Part shown: positions 25,757 to 33,303 of the stretch, piece after piece
How the letters are laid out: every line of letters starts with the position of its first letter
Position numbering within the stretch: position 1 is the stretch's first letter
Source: Streptomyces sp. NBC_00190
Lineage (GTDB): Bacteria; Actinomycetota; Actinomycetes; Streptomycetales; Streptomycetaceae
Direction of reading: 5' to 3'
Assembly (NCBI RefSeq): GCF_036203305.1
Contig: NZ_CP108131.1
Span: forward strand, 5,208,001-5,272,000
Length of the DNA: 64,000 nucleotides
Notes under the pieces: generated by a model
The model's database searches: none
What the model saw: the letters and a program-made list of their open reading frames with translations, nothing else
Told to the model about the DNA's origin: nothing
Made by a program: the position numbers and the translations under genes

Positions 25757-26640
25757 GCACGACCACCGCCCCGAAGGCCGCCGCCCCCGAACCCGAGCAG
25801 AAGCTCCGCACGCGCCGGCCGGTCCGCCCCGGAGCCGTCGCCAAGAACCTCGGCGCGCTCCTGCTGGCCCTCGTCTTCGTCTTCCCCGTGTACTGGATGT
25901 TCTCCTCGGCGCTCAAGCCGTCCAGCGAGATCCTCACCAAGGACCCGGTCTTCGTCTTCACCCCGACGCTGGACAACTTCACCAAGGCCACCGGGGTCGC
26001 CAACTTCTGGACGTACGTCACCAACAGCGTCCTGGTCACCGTCGGAGCCGTCCTGCTGGCCCTGCTCGTTGCCCTCGCCGCGAGCTTCGCCATCGCCCGC
26101 ATGAAGTTCAAGGGCCGCAAGGGCCTCGTCCTCGCCGTGATGATGGCCCAGATGGCCCCCTGGGAGGTCATGGTCATCGCGATGTACATGATCGCCCGCG
26201 ACGCCGAGGTCCTGAACAGCCTCCCGCTGCTCACCGCGATCTACTTCGTGATGGTCCTCCCCTTCACCATCTGGACCCTCCGCGGCTTCATCGCCGCCGT
26301 CCCGGTGACGCTGGAGGAAGCCGCCCAGATCGACGGCTGCACCCGCGGCCAGGCCTTCCGCAAGGTGATCTTCCCCCTGCTGGCCCCCGGCCTGATGTCC
26401 ACCTCGCTGTTCGGCTTCATCACCGCCTGGAACGAGTTCGCGATGGTCCTGATCCTGAACAAGGACAAGACCGCGCAGACCCTGCCGCTGTGGCTGACCG
26501 AGTTCCAGAGCGCGTTCGGCAACGACTGGGGCGCCACCATGGCCGCTTCCTCGCTGTTCGCGGTCCCGGTCCTGCTGATCTTCATCTTCCTCCAGCGCAA
26601 GGCCGTCGGCGGCATGACCGCCGGGGCCGTGAAGGGATAA
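25753..26640 (+). CDS. dasC: Chitobiose ABC transporter permease
   Basis: A 295-residue MalG-type permease with six helices. The EAA loop reads EEAAQIDGCTRGQAFRKVIF. A GTG start overlaps the dasB stop codon. It is the second membrane subunit of the DasABC importer; the energy-coupling ATPase MsiK is not encoded here, as in other Streptomyces. The stop lies 7 bp before dasD. Confidence 0.95.
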   Translation: MSTTTAPKAAAPEPEQKLRTRRPVRPGAVAKNLGALLLALVFVFPVYWMFSSALKPSSEILTKDPVFVFTPTLDNFTKATGVANFWTYVTNSVLVTVGAVLLALLVALAASFAIARMKFKGRKGLVLAVMMAQMAPWEVMVIAMYMIARDAEVLNSLPLLTAIYFVMVLPFTIWTLRGFIAAVPVTLEEAAQIDGCTRGQAFRKVIFPLLAPGLMSTSLFGFITAWNEFAMVLILNKDKTAQTLPLWLTEFQSAFGNDWGATMAASSLFAVPVLLIFIFLQRKAVGGMTAGAVKG

Positions 26641-26647
26641 CGGCCCC

Positions 26648-28150
26648 ATGACTGTCCTTGCGCACCGCCCCACCGCGTCCGATGCGAACGACGCCGTGAC
26701 CAGGGACGCTCTCGCGGTTCTCCAGCCCGGCTTCGAAGGCACCACCGCCCCCGCCTGGCTGCTGCGCCAGGTCGGCGAAGGCCTCACCGCCGTCGGCCTG
26801 TTCGGCCGCAACATCACCTCGCCCGAGCAGCTCGCCGCGCTGACCGCGCAGCTGCGTACCGAGCGTGACGACGTCCTGGTCGCCATCGACGAGGAGGGCG
26901 GCGACGTCACCCGCCTGGAGGTCCGGGGCGGCTCGTCCTTCCCCGGCAACCTGGCCCTCGGCGCCGTCGACGACACCGCCCTGACCCGCGACGTCGCCCT
27001 CGAACTGGGCCGGCGCCTCGCCGAGTGCGGGGTCAACCTCAACTGGGCCCCGTCCGCGGACGTCAACTCCAACCCGGACAACCCGGTGATCGGCGTACGG
27101 TCCTTCGGCGCCGACACCGACCTGACGGCCCGGCACACGGCCGCGTACGTGGAAGGCCTCCAGGCCGCCGGCGTCGCCGCGTGCACCAAGCACTTCCCGG
27201 GCCACGGCGACACCAACGTCGACTCGCACCACGCGCTGCCGCGCATCGACGTGGACCTGGACACCCTCCAGGCCCGCGAGCTCGTCCCCTTCAGGGCGGC
27301 CATCGAGGCCGGCACCAAGGCCGTGATGAGCGCGCACATCCTGGTGCCCGCCCTCGACCCGACCCGACCGGCCACCCTCAGCCCGCAGATCCTGACCGGG
27401 CTGCTGCGCAAGGAACTCGGCTACGAGGGCCTGATCGTCACCGACGGCATGGAGATGAACGCCATCGCCGGGACGTACGGGATCGAGCGCGGCTCGGTCC
27501 TGGCCATCGCGGCCGGCGCCGACGCGATCTGCGTCGGCGGCGGACTCGCCGACGAGGCGACCGTGCTCCGGCTGCGTGACGCGCTGGTCGCGGCCGTCCG
27601 CGAGGGCGCGCTCCCCGAGGAGCGGCTCGCCGAGGCGGCCGCCCGGGTCCGCGCGCTGGCCGCGTGGACCCGCCGGGCCGTGCCGGATGCGCGGCCGGAG
27701 GAGGGGAGCCGCGCATCCGGCATCGGCCTGACGGCCGCCCGCCGGGCACTGATGATCACCGGCCCGGTCACCCCGCTGTCCGCCCCGTACGTAGCCACGC
27801 TCGCGCCCGTCGCGAACATCGCGGTGGGGGACGAGACCCCGTGGGGGGTGGCCGCGGAACTGGGCTCGCTGCTCCCGGGCACGGAGGCGGGCGTCTACCC
27901 GGAGGGCGCCTCGGCCGGGGACATCCTGGCGGCGGCGGGGGACCGTACCGTCGTCGCGGTGGTCCGTGACGCGCACCGGCACCCGTGGATGACGCGGGCC
28001 CTGGACGCGCTGGTCGCGGCGCGTCCGGACACGGTGGTGGTCGAGATGGGCCTCCCGCGGGCGCAGCCGCGCGGTGCCCTGCACATCGCGACGCACGGCG
28101 CCTCGCGCGTCTGCGGCCGCGCCGCCGCCGAGGTCATCGCGGGGGCGTGA
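26648..28150 (+). CDS. dasD: Glycoside hydrolase family 3 beta-N-acetylglucosaminidase
   Basis: A 500-residue GH3 enzyme without a signal peptide, so cytoplasmic. The NagZ signature KHFPGHGDTNVDSHHALP is present at ~residues 180-197, and the nucleophile region is VTDGMEM. It would cleave imported chitobiose to N-acetylglucosamine. The gene follows dasC after 7 bp and is the expected last gene of the das operon. The C-terminal ~170 residues form a second, less conserved domain with an Arg/Pro-rich linker. The start is ATG, with GATAACGGCCCC before it. Confidence 0.93.
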   Translation: MTVLAHRPTASDANDAVTRDALAVLQPGFEGTTAPAWLLRQVGEGLTAVGLFGRNITSPEQLAALTAQLRTERDDVLVAIDEEGGDVTRLEVRGGSSFPGNLALGAVDDTALTRDVALELGRRLAECGVNLNWAPSADVNSNPDNPVIGVRSFGADTDLTARHTAAYVEGLQAAGVAACTKHFPGHGDTNVDSHHALPRIDVDLDTLQARELVPFRAAIEAGTKAVMSAHILVPALDPTRPATLSPQILTGLLRKELGYEGLIVTDGMEMNAIAGTYGIERGSVLAIAAGADAICVGGGLADEATVLRLRDALVAAVREGALPEERLAEAAARVRALAAWTRRAVPDARPEEGSRASGIGLTAARRALMITGPVTPLSAPYVATLAPVANIAVGDETPWGVAAELGSLLPGTEAGVYPEGASAGDILAAAGDRTVVAVVRDAHRHPWMTRALDALVAARPDTVVVEMGLPRAQPRGALHIATHGASRVCGRAAAEVIAGA

Positions 28151-28166
28151 ACCCGCACTGAGCCGG

Positions 28167-28200
28167 AGCCGGGCACCCGTCACAGGGGTGGTGCCCGGCT
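28167..28200 (+). terminator. Terminator of the das operon
   Basis: An 11-bp perfect stem (AGCCGGGCACC paired with GGTGCCCGGCT) 16 bases after the dasD stop codon, followed by TTCGTCG. Confidence 0.85.
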
Positions 28201-28233
28201 TCGTCGCGTACCGCGCCCGGCACCGGAACGTAC

Positions 28234-28272
28234 GGAGGGCCGGACCGCCCCTCAGGGGGAGTCCGGCCCTCC
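28234..28272 (-). terminator. Terminator of nagB
   Basis: A 12-bp perfect stem (GGAGGGCCGGAC with GTCCGGCCCTCC) and a 15-base loop lie just downstream of the nagB stop codon on the minus strand. Confidence 0.8.
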
Positions 28273-28289
28273 GGCGGCGGCGGGTACGG

Positions 28290-29075
28290 CTACAGGCCCT
28301 GCCAGGCGGGCTTTTCCGCGTACGTGTGCCGGAAGTAGTCGGCCAGCTTCAGCTTCGACGCGGCGGCCTCGTCCGCGACGACGGTCGCGTGCGGGTGCAG
28401 CTGCAGCGCGGAGGCCGGGACCAGCGCCGACAGCGGACCCTCCACGGTCTGCGCGACGGCCTCGGCCTTGCCCTCGCCCGTGGCCAGCAGGACCAGGTGG
28501 CGGGCGTCGAGGATGGTGCCGATGCCCTGGGTGATGACGTGGTGCGGCACCTGGTCGATGTCGTTGTCGAAGAAGCGCGCGTTGTCCACGCGGGTCTGCT
28601 CCGTCAGTGTCTTGATCCGGGTGCGGGAGGCCAGCGAGGAGCAGGGCTCGTTGAAGCCGATGTGGCCGTCCGTGCCGATGCCCAGCAGCTGGAGGTCGAC
28701 GCCGCCCGCCGCGGCCAGGGCCTGGTCGTAGGCCGCGCACGCGGCGACGATGTCCGCCGCCGAGCCGTCGGGGCCCATGAAGGAGGCCTCGGACAGGCCG
28801 AGCGGCTCGACCACCTCGCGCAGTACGACGGCGCGGTAGGACTCCGGGTGCCCGGCCGGCAGGCCCACGTACTCGTCGAGTTGGCATATCCGTGCCTTGG
28901 AGGCGTCGACCCGCCCCGCCCTGACCTTGGCGGCGAGGGCTTCGTAGACGGGCAGCGGGGTAGAGCCGGTCGCCACGCCGAGCAGGGCATCGGGCTTGCG
29001 GCGGACCAGGGCGGCCATGGCCTCCGCGATGAGCTCGCCGCCAGCCTTGGCGTCCGGGACGATGACAACTTCCAC
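28290..29075 (-). CDS. nagB: Glucosamine-6-phosphate deaminase
   Basis: A 261-residue enzyme that converts glucosamine-6-phosphate to fructose-6-phosphate and ammonia, linking chitin breakdown to glycolysis. Motifs: GVATGSTPLPVYEAL near the N-terminus, CQLDEYVGL with the catalytic Asp, and a GIGTDGHIGFNEPCS loop. It lies opposite to the das operon. A DasR site 26-41 bp upstream of the start codon shows that it belongs to the DasR regulon. Start ATG 29075. Confidence 0.95.
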   Translation of the reverse strand: MEVVIVPDAKAGGELIAEAMAALVRRKPDALLGVATGSTPLPVYEALAAKVRAGRVDASKARICQLDEYVGLPAGHPESYRAVVLREVVEPLGLSEASFMGPDGSAADIVAACAAYDQALAAAGGVDLQLLGIGTDGHIGFNEPCSSLASRTRIKTLTEQTRVDNARFFDNDIDQVPHHVITQGIGTILDARHLVLLATGEGKAEAVAQTVEGPLSALVPASALQLHPHATVVADEAAASKLKLADYFRHTYAEKPAWQGL

Positions 29076-29100
29076 GCGGGGCCTGCCGATCTGGAGTGGT

Positions 29101-29116
29101 GGTGGTATAGACCAAT
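29101..29116 (-). promoter_or_regulatory. DasR operator (dre) upstream of nagB
   Basis: The minus strand reads ATTGGTCTATACCACC, matching the dre core TGGTCTAGACCA at 11 of 12 positions. It lies between the nagB start codon and its upstream region, and is a known type of DasR target. Confidence 0.85.
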
Positions 29117-29168
29117 CTAGCAGAGGTGGCCGCCTGTGGCGGGGGTCCCGCCCACATCCATCGTGGTC

Positions 29169-29206
29169 CGGATCCCGGCGCCCGGCCTCCCGGGTACCGG
29201 GATCCG
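29169..29206. repeat. Inverted repeat, possible terminator after the SDR gene
   Basis: CGGATCCCGG (29169-29178) pairs with CCGGGATCCG (29197-29206). It lies in the space between the nagB promoter and the SDR stop codon and could end SDR transcription. Confidence 0.55.
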
Positions 29207-29219
29207 CCGCCGGCGCCGG

Positions 29220-29234
29220 CTAAGCGTCGCTTAG
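29220..29234. repeat. Palindrome CTAAGCG-T-CGCTTAG at the end of the SDR gene
   Basis: A perfect 15-bp palindrome followed by a further CGCTTAG at 29239-29245, overlapping the SDR stop region. It is less GC-rich than its surroundings. It may be an operator or part of the terminator; no protein is assigned. Confidence 0.4.
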
Positions 29235-29241
29235 ATCACGC

Positions 29242-30003
29242 TTAGACCAGCGAGAGCTGGAGGCCGCCCGTGGCGTCCAGGTGCTGGCCCGTCACCCAGC
29301 GGGAGTCCGGCGAGGCCAGGAAGGCCACCACGTCCGCGACCTCCTCCGCCGTGCCGACCCGGTGGAACACCGAGCGCGAGGCCAGGTGGGCCCGGGTCCC
29401 GGGGTCCGCGAGCAGCTCCGCGTTCAGGTCGGTCGCGGTGATGCCGGGCGCCACCGAGTTCACCGTGATCCCGCGCGGGGCCAGCTCGGCGGCCAGCGAC
29501 CGGGTCAGCGCGTTCGCCGCGCCCTTCGCCATGACCGTGGCCAGGATCGCGGGCAGGGCGATGTCCGGGGTGCCGGTCACGTTCACGATCCTGCCCCCGT
29601 CCCGCAGCCGGGCCAGTCCGTGCTGGATCACGAAGAACGGCGCCTTGGCGTTGAGCGCGTGGGCCCGGTCGTACGTCTCCTCGTCCGTGTCCGAGATTCC
29701 GGCGAAGGTCGCGGCGCCCGCGTTGTTCACCAGGATGTCCACGCCGTCGGTGTGCATCGGGTGGGCCTCGTACGCCGCCCACAGGGCCCGGGCGTCGCCC
29801 GGGACCCCGAGCTCGGCCCCGATGGCGAAGGCCCGTCCCCCGGCCGCCCCGATCGTGGCCACGGTCTCCTTCGCCGCGGCCTCGCTCCGCCCGTAGTGCA
29901 CGGCGACCAGCGCCCCGTCGCGCGCCAGCCGCTCCGCCACGGCCCGGCCGATACCCCGGCTGCCGCCCGTGACCAGCGCCGTCTTCCCCTTGAGCACGCC
30001 CAT
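29242..30003 (-). CDS. Short-chain dehydrogenase/reductase (SDR)
   Basis: A 253-residue classical SDR oxidoreductase. The NADP(H)-binding TGGSRGIGRAVAERL motif, NNAGA and catalytic region are visible; the usual Ser-Tyr-Lys set reads as T (NVTGTP), with no clear YxxxK at the expected position (PAILATVMAKGAA instead). The Tyr is therefore missing, which is unusual and suggests altered or lost activity. It is divergent from a TetR gene 85 bp away, with two operator-like repeats between them, so it is probably repressed by that regulator. The substrate is unknown. Confidence 0.87.
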   Translation of the reverse strand: MGVLKGKTALVTGGSRGIGRAVAERLARDGALVAVHYGRSEAAAKETVATIGAAGGRAFAIGAELGVPGDARALWAAYEAHPMHTDGVDILVNNAGAATFAGISDTDEETYDRAHALNAKAPFFVIQHGLARLRDGGRIVNVTGTPDIALPAILATVMAKGAANALTRSLAAELAPRGITVNSVAPGITATDLNAELLADPGTRAHLASRSVFHRVGTAEEVADVVAFLASPDSRWVTGQHLDATGGLQLSLV

Positions 30004-30027
30004 GACGCGCCCCCCTTCAGCATTTGC

Positions 30028-30076
30028 TAGTGGTCGCTACAGAAAGGAACGTATCAGATTCCATAGCGCCCGCTAT
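30028..30076. promoter_or_regulatory. Two TetR-type operators between SDR and TetR genes
   Basis: ATAGCG-CC-CGCTAT (30063-30076) is a perfect palindrome just before the TetR start codon. TAGTGGTCGCTA (30028-30039) is a related imperfect copy near the SDR start, 36 bp away. Both agree with TAG[CT]G-N2-CGCTA. They fit repression of both genes by the adjacent TetR protein. Confidence 0.75.
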
Positions 30077-30087
30077 AGAATCCGGGC

Positions 30088-30681
30088 ATGGTGACCGGAC
30101 AGCGTGGCAGACCCCGCTCCTTCGACCGCGACGCCGCCCTGGACAAGGCCATGCTCGCCTTCTGGGAGCGCGGCTACGAGGCGACCTCCATCGCCGACCT
30201 GACCGCCTCGCTGGGCATCGGCGCGCCCAGCCTGTACGCGGCCTTCGGGGACAAGCGCAAGCTCTTCGACGAGGTCGTCATGGTGTACGGGGGCCGCTAC
30301 GCGGACTTCGCGGGCGTGGCGCTGGCCGAGGAGCCCACCGCCCGGGCGGCCGTCGGCCGCATCCTGCGCGAGGCTGCCGAGATCTACACCGACCCGGCCC
30401 ACCCGCCGGGCTGCCTGGTGATCAGCGCGGCGGTCAACACCGCCTCGGACGAGGTGGCCGAGGCCCTGCGCGAGCGACGCAACGCCAGCCTGGAGCTTTT
30501 CGAGAGCCGGATCCGGGCCGACATGGCGACCGGCGTGCTGCCCGCCGACACGGACGCGCGGGCGCTGGCCCGGTACGCCGGTGCCGTGCTTCAGGGGATG
30601 TCCCAGCAGTCGCGCGACGGGGCGAGCCGGGAGGAGCTGGAGGCGGTCGCGGAGCGGGCCCTGTTGGCCTGGCCCGCGTAG
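30088..30681 (+). CDS. TetR-family transcriptional regulator
   Basis: A 197-residue regulator: helix-turn-helix at ~10-55 (ATSIADLTASLGIGAPSLYAAF) and a C-terminal domain like those of TetR_C group 16/AcrR-like proteins with PPGCLV. ATG 30088 is used; a GTG three bases later is possible. The Shine-Dalgarno is poor and the start is 12 bases from the operator, so the mRNA may be leaderless or nearly so. It is divergent from the SDR gene and very likely controls it. Confidence 0.88.
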   Translation: MVTGQRGRPRSFDRDAALDKAMLAFWERGYEATSIADLTASLGIGAPSLYAAFGDKRKLFDEVVMVYGGRYADFAGVALAEEPTARAAVGRILREAAEIYTDPAHPPGCLVISAAVNTASDEVAEALRERRNASLELFESRIRADMATGVLPADTDARALARYAGAVLQGMSQQSRDGASREELEAVAERALLAWPA

Positions 30682-31091
30682 ACCGGGGACCGCGCCGGAC
30701 CGGAGCCGCGTGGCCCCGTCCCCCGAATAGGCCTGGGAAATGAAAAAGGCCCCGGAAATTCCTCTGGGCCACGGTGCCTGACGGGACCCTCAGCCCGCCC
30801 GGCACCGTAGCCCGGAGTACTTACGGCCGGCGGGTGTGCGGTTCCCGCGGCCGGTGGGAGGTGCCGGCGCAGTCAGGGCAGAGTGCGCGGCTTACCTCGA
30901 TCCGTCCTCCTGTGCGGGGAGGGCGGAAGCTTCAGGCAATTGTGGACTAGACCATTCTCTTCTGTCCATCCAATGGCGGGCCCTGGAATCCCGTCACTTC
31001 ATCCAACAGTACGCGGCCTTCGGGCCTTCTGGATACTCCTGAGTATTCCCGTGGGGAAAGTCATGCCGCGTACCCGGGGTACGCTCGCCAC
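30682..31091. other. 410-bp intergenic region upstream of pdtaS
   Basis: No convincing gene. Open frames of 60-75 residues here have no Shine-Dalgarno or family features. It contains an inverted repeat (ACGGTGCC at ~30773 with GGCACCGT at ~30800) that may be a terminator for the TetR gene, a short A-rich stretch (~30738), and a DasR-site-like sequence at 30941-30956. GC content drops around 30935-30980. Confidence 0.6.
30941..30956. promoter_or_regulatory. Candidate DasR site upstream of pdtaS
   Basis: TGTGGACTAGACCATT differs from the dre core (TGGTCTAGACCA) at one position, giving TGGACTAGACCA. It is 136 bp before the pdtaS start codon. Functional only by inference. Confidence 0.5.
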
Positions 31092-32570
31092 GTGCCCTCC
31101 ATGAACGACCTCGTACGCCAGCACACCGCTCTCAGTGAAACCGAACTGGAGTGGCTCCACCTGCTGGTCTCGGAGTGGCAGCTGCTCTCCGACCTCTCCT
31201 TCGCGGACCTCGTGCTGTGGGTGCCCACCCTCGACGGCACCCGGTACGTCTCGGTCGCTCAGATGCGCCCGAACACCGGTCCCACGTCGTACCAGGACGA
31301 CATGGTCGGCCACCTGGTTCCGCGAGGCCGCCGCCCGCTGCTCGACGCCGCGCTCGACGAGGGCCGGATCGTGCGCGAGGGCGACCCGGAGTGGCGCGAG
31401 GAGGTGCCGGTGCGCGTCGAGTCGATCCCCGTGCGCCGCGAGGGCCGGGTCCTGGGCGTGATCGCCCGGAACACCAACCTGCTCACTGTGCGTACACCGA
31501 GCCGGCTGGAGCTCACCTACCTCCAGTCCGCCTCCGACCTCGCTCAGATGATCGCGGCGGGCTCCTTCCCGTACCCCGGCCAGCAGGTCGACATGGACGC
31601 CTCCCCGCGCGTCGGGGACGGCCTCATCCGGCTCGACGCCGAGGGCGTGGTCACCTACGCGTCCCCGAACGCGCTCTCCGCCTACCACCGGCTCGGCCTC
31701 GCCTCCGACCTCGTCGGCCAGCACCTGGGCAACACCACCGCCGAACTCGCCCCCTCCCGCGGCCCGGTGGACGAGGCCCTGGTCAAACTCGCCAGCGGCT
31801 GGGCCCCCCGGGAGACCGAGGTCGAGGGCAACAGCGGGGTCATCCAGCTGCGCGCCATCCCGCTCAAGCCGAAGGGGATCCGGATCGGCTCCCTGGTGCT
31901 CTGCCGTGACGTCACCGAGCTGCGCCGTCGCGAACGCGAACTGATCACCAAGGACGCCACCATCCGGGAGATCCACCACCGGGTGAAAAACAACCTCCAG
32001 ACCGTGGCCGCGCTGCTCAGGCTCCAGGCCAGGCGGATGGATTCGGAGACCGGCCGCGAGGCGCTCAACGAGGCCGTGCGCCGCGTCGGTTCGATCGCGA
32101 TCGTGCACGAGACGCTGTCTCAGAACCTTGACGAGCGGGTCGAGTTCGACGAGATCGCCGACCGGGTCATCGCGATGGTCTCGGAGATCTCGCCGGGCAA
32201 GGTCGCCTGCCGGCGTGCCGGCCGGTTCGGGATCCTGGACGCCGAGGTCGCCACCCCGCTGTCGATGGTGCTGACCGAGATCCTGCAGAACGCCCTGGAG
32301 CACGCCTTCGCACAGGGGGAGCGGGGCACCGTGGAGGTCTCCGCGATCCGCTCCGGCACCGGCCGCAAGGACGGCCGGCTGCTGATCACCGTCCTTGACG
32401 ACGGCCGCGGTCTGCCCGAGGGCTTCGACCCCCAGCGGGCCGGCAACCTCGGGCTGCAGATCGTACGGACCCTCGTGGAGGGCGAGCTCGGCGGCACCTT
32501 CGACATGCTCCGGGCGGAGCCGCGCGGCACCAAGGTCGTACTCGACATCCCGTCCAGCCCGCAGAAGTAG
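31092..32570 (+). CDS. pdtaS: PdtaS-like sensor histidine kinase (GAF-PAS-HisKA_2)
   Basis: A 492-residue cytosolic kinase without membrane segments. Residues ~15-155 form a GAF-like domain, ~175-280 a PAS domain and ~300-380 a HisKA_2 phosphoacceptor domain with EIHHRVKNNLQTVAALL (His at ~305). An HATPase domain follows, with EILQNALEHAF, DDGRGLP and GNLGLQIV. Mycobacterial PdtaS signals to the RNA-binding ANTAR regulator PdtaR and is sensitive to metal/nitric-oxide and starvation signals. There, too, the gene adjoins whiB1, whose relative wblE is next here. The GTG at 31092 aligns best; ATG 31101 is the alternative. Confidence 0.9.
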   Translation: MPSMNDLVRQHTALSETELEWLHLLVSEWQLLSDLSFADLVLWVPTLDGTRYVSVAQMRPNTGPTSYQDDMVGHLVPRGRRPLLDAALDEGRIVREGDPEWREEVPVRVESIPVRREGRVLGVIARNTNLLTVRTPSRLELTYLQSASDLAQMIAAGSFPYPGQQVDMDASPRVGDGLIRLDAEGVVTYASPNALSAYHRLGLASDLVGQHLGNTTAELAPSRGPVDEALVKLASGWAPRETEVEGNSGVIQLRAIPLKPKGIRIGSLVLCRDVTELRRRERELITKDATIREIHHRVKNNLQTVAALLRLQARRMDSETGREALNEAVRRVGSIAIVHETLSQNLDERVEFDEIADRVIAMVSEISPGKVACRRAGRFGILDAEVATPLSMVLTEILQNALEHAFAQGERGTVEVSAIRSGTGRKDGRLLITVLDDGRGLPEGFDPQRAGNLGLQIVRTLVEGELGGTFDMLRAEPRGTKVVLDIPSSPQK

Positions 32571-32573
32571 CGG

Positions 32574-32602
32574 CGAAGTCGTCACTCGGTGTGACGACTT
32601 CG
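32574..32602 (+). terminator. Terminator of pdtaS
   Basis: CGAAGTCGTCAC pairs perfectly with GTGACGACTTCG around a 5-base loop, starting 4 bases after the pdtaS stop codon. Confidence 0.85.
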
Positions 32603-32627
32603 ATTCGGGCGCTGCCCGGACAGCACT

Positions 32628-32662
32628 GAGCCCCGGACCGAAGGGTTCTCGGTCCGGGGCTC
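32628..32662. terminator. Second hairpin between pdtaS and wblE
   Basis: A perfect 14-bp stem (GAGCCCCGGACCGA with TCGGTCCGGGGCTC) and a 7-base loop. It lies between convergent genes and can terminate wblE on the minus strand. Confidence 0.8.
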
Positions 32663-32726
32663 AAGAGCACGTTGCTGAGCGCTTATACGGTTCTACGCGC
32701 TGCGCGTCGAGGCTCGAAAGTCGTTG

Positions 32727-32984
32727 TCAGGCGCTGGCGTTGCGCGCCCGGTTGCGAGCGGCGCGGCGCTTCATCGCGCGGCGCTCGTCCTCGCTGAGAC
32801 CGCCCCACACGCCGGAGTCCTGACCGGACTCGAGCGCCCACTGCAGGCACTGCTCCATGACGGGGCAGCGGCGGCATACGGCCTTGGCTTCCTCGATCTG
32901 CAGCAGCGCAGGACCGGTGTTGCCGATGGGGAAGAACAGCTCGGGGTCTTCCTCACGACAAACGGCGTTGTGACGCCAGTCCAT
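32727..32984 (-). CDS. wblE: WhiB-like iron-sulfur protein WblE
   Basis: An 85-residue WhiB-family protein. Four cluster-binding cysteines are visible: C9, then CRRCPVMEQC. The Trp-containing turn (GVWGG) and a basic Arg-rich tail (MKRRAARNRARN) follow. WhiB-like proteins carry an oxygen- and NO-sensitive 4Fe-4S cluster and bind the primary sigma factor. WblE is the relative of mycobacterial WhiB1, supported by its position next to pdtaS. The ATG at 32984 follows GAGAGGTAGC. The frame is open far upstream, but not conserved there. A Crp-like site lies ~50 bp upstream. Confidence 0.94.
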   Translation of the reverse strand: MDWRHNAVCREEDPELFFPIGNTGPALLQIEEAKAVCRRCPVMEQCLQWALESGQDSGVWGGLSEDERRAMKRRAARNRARNASA

Positions 32985-33301
32985 GGCTGCTACCTCTCTT
33001 GTGTGACATGCACGTTGCTTGTGAATGTGAACGCTTTCACGAATCCCCCCGTGAGGGAAGGGCCGACGCCCAGTCGCCTGGTGCGGTCCGAAGATGCGTG
33101 GTGGGGTTCTGGCGGCTGTGTGGGTGCCGGTTCTGCGGGCTGTCCCGATCGCCATGTAGAGATTCGCAAACCTCGGACGGGGATACAACCCCTTCCGGAA
33201 AGTTTTTTTTGATTCGTCGGTGTCTACTAGGTCACAGCCCTACATCCTGGGGGTGGACCAGCGTGTAAACGTTCGAGTGAAAGGACTTTGGGTCCTTCCA
33301 C
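32985..33301 (-). other. 317-bp wblE upstream region
   Basis: No gene is seen between wblE and the diacylglycerol kinase gene. The region holds a Crp-like palindrome (33026-33041), a T-rich stretch at 33203-33211, the hairpin at 33275-33303 and probably a long wblE leader. It is notably less GC-rich than the rest of the window around 33180-33240. Confidence 0.6.
33026..33041. promoter_or_regulatory. Crp-like site upstream of wblE
   Basis: TGTGA-ACGCTT-TCACG agrees with the Crp consensus TGTGA-N6-TCACA at nine of ten positions. A weaker TGTGACATGCACGTT lies at 33002-33016. In mycobacteria the whiB1 promoter is controlled by a Crp-type protein, so conservation is plausible. Confidence 0.6.
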
Positions 33302-33303
33302 TC
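33275..33303 (-). terminator. Hairpin at the end of the diacylglycerol kinase gene
   Basis: GAGTGAAAGGAC pairs with GTCCTTCCACTC with one mismatch and a 5-base loop. It overlaps the last bases of the stop codon on the minus strand. Confidence 0.7.

Noticed and set aside
30984..31015. Possible SigR promoter (GGAAT-N19-GTA) before pdtaS
   Set aside because: The last element is GTA, not GTT or GTC, and the spacer is longer than usual; not strong enough to claim.
30836..31042. Short open frames in the pdtaS upstream region
   Set aside because: No Shine-Dalgarno, no family pattern and unusual codon positions; kept as intergenic.
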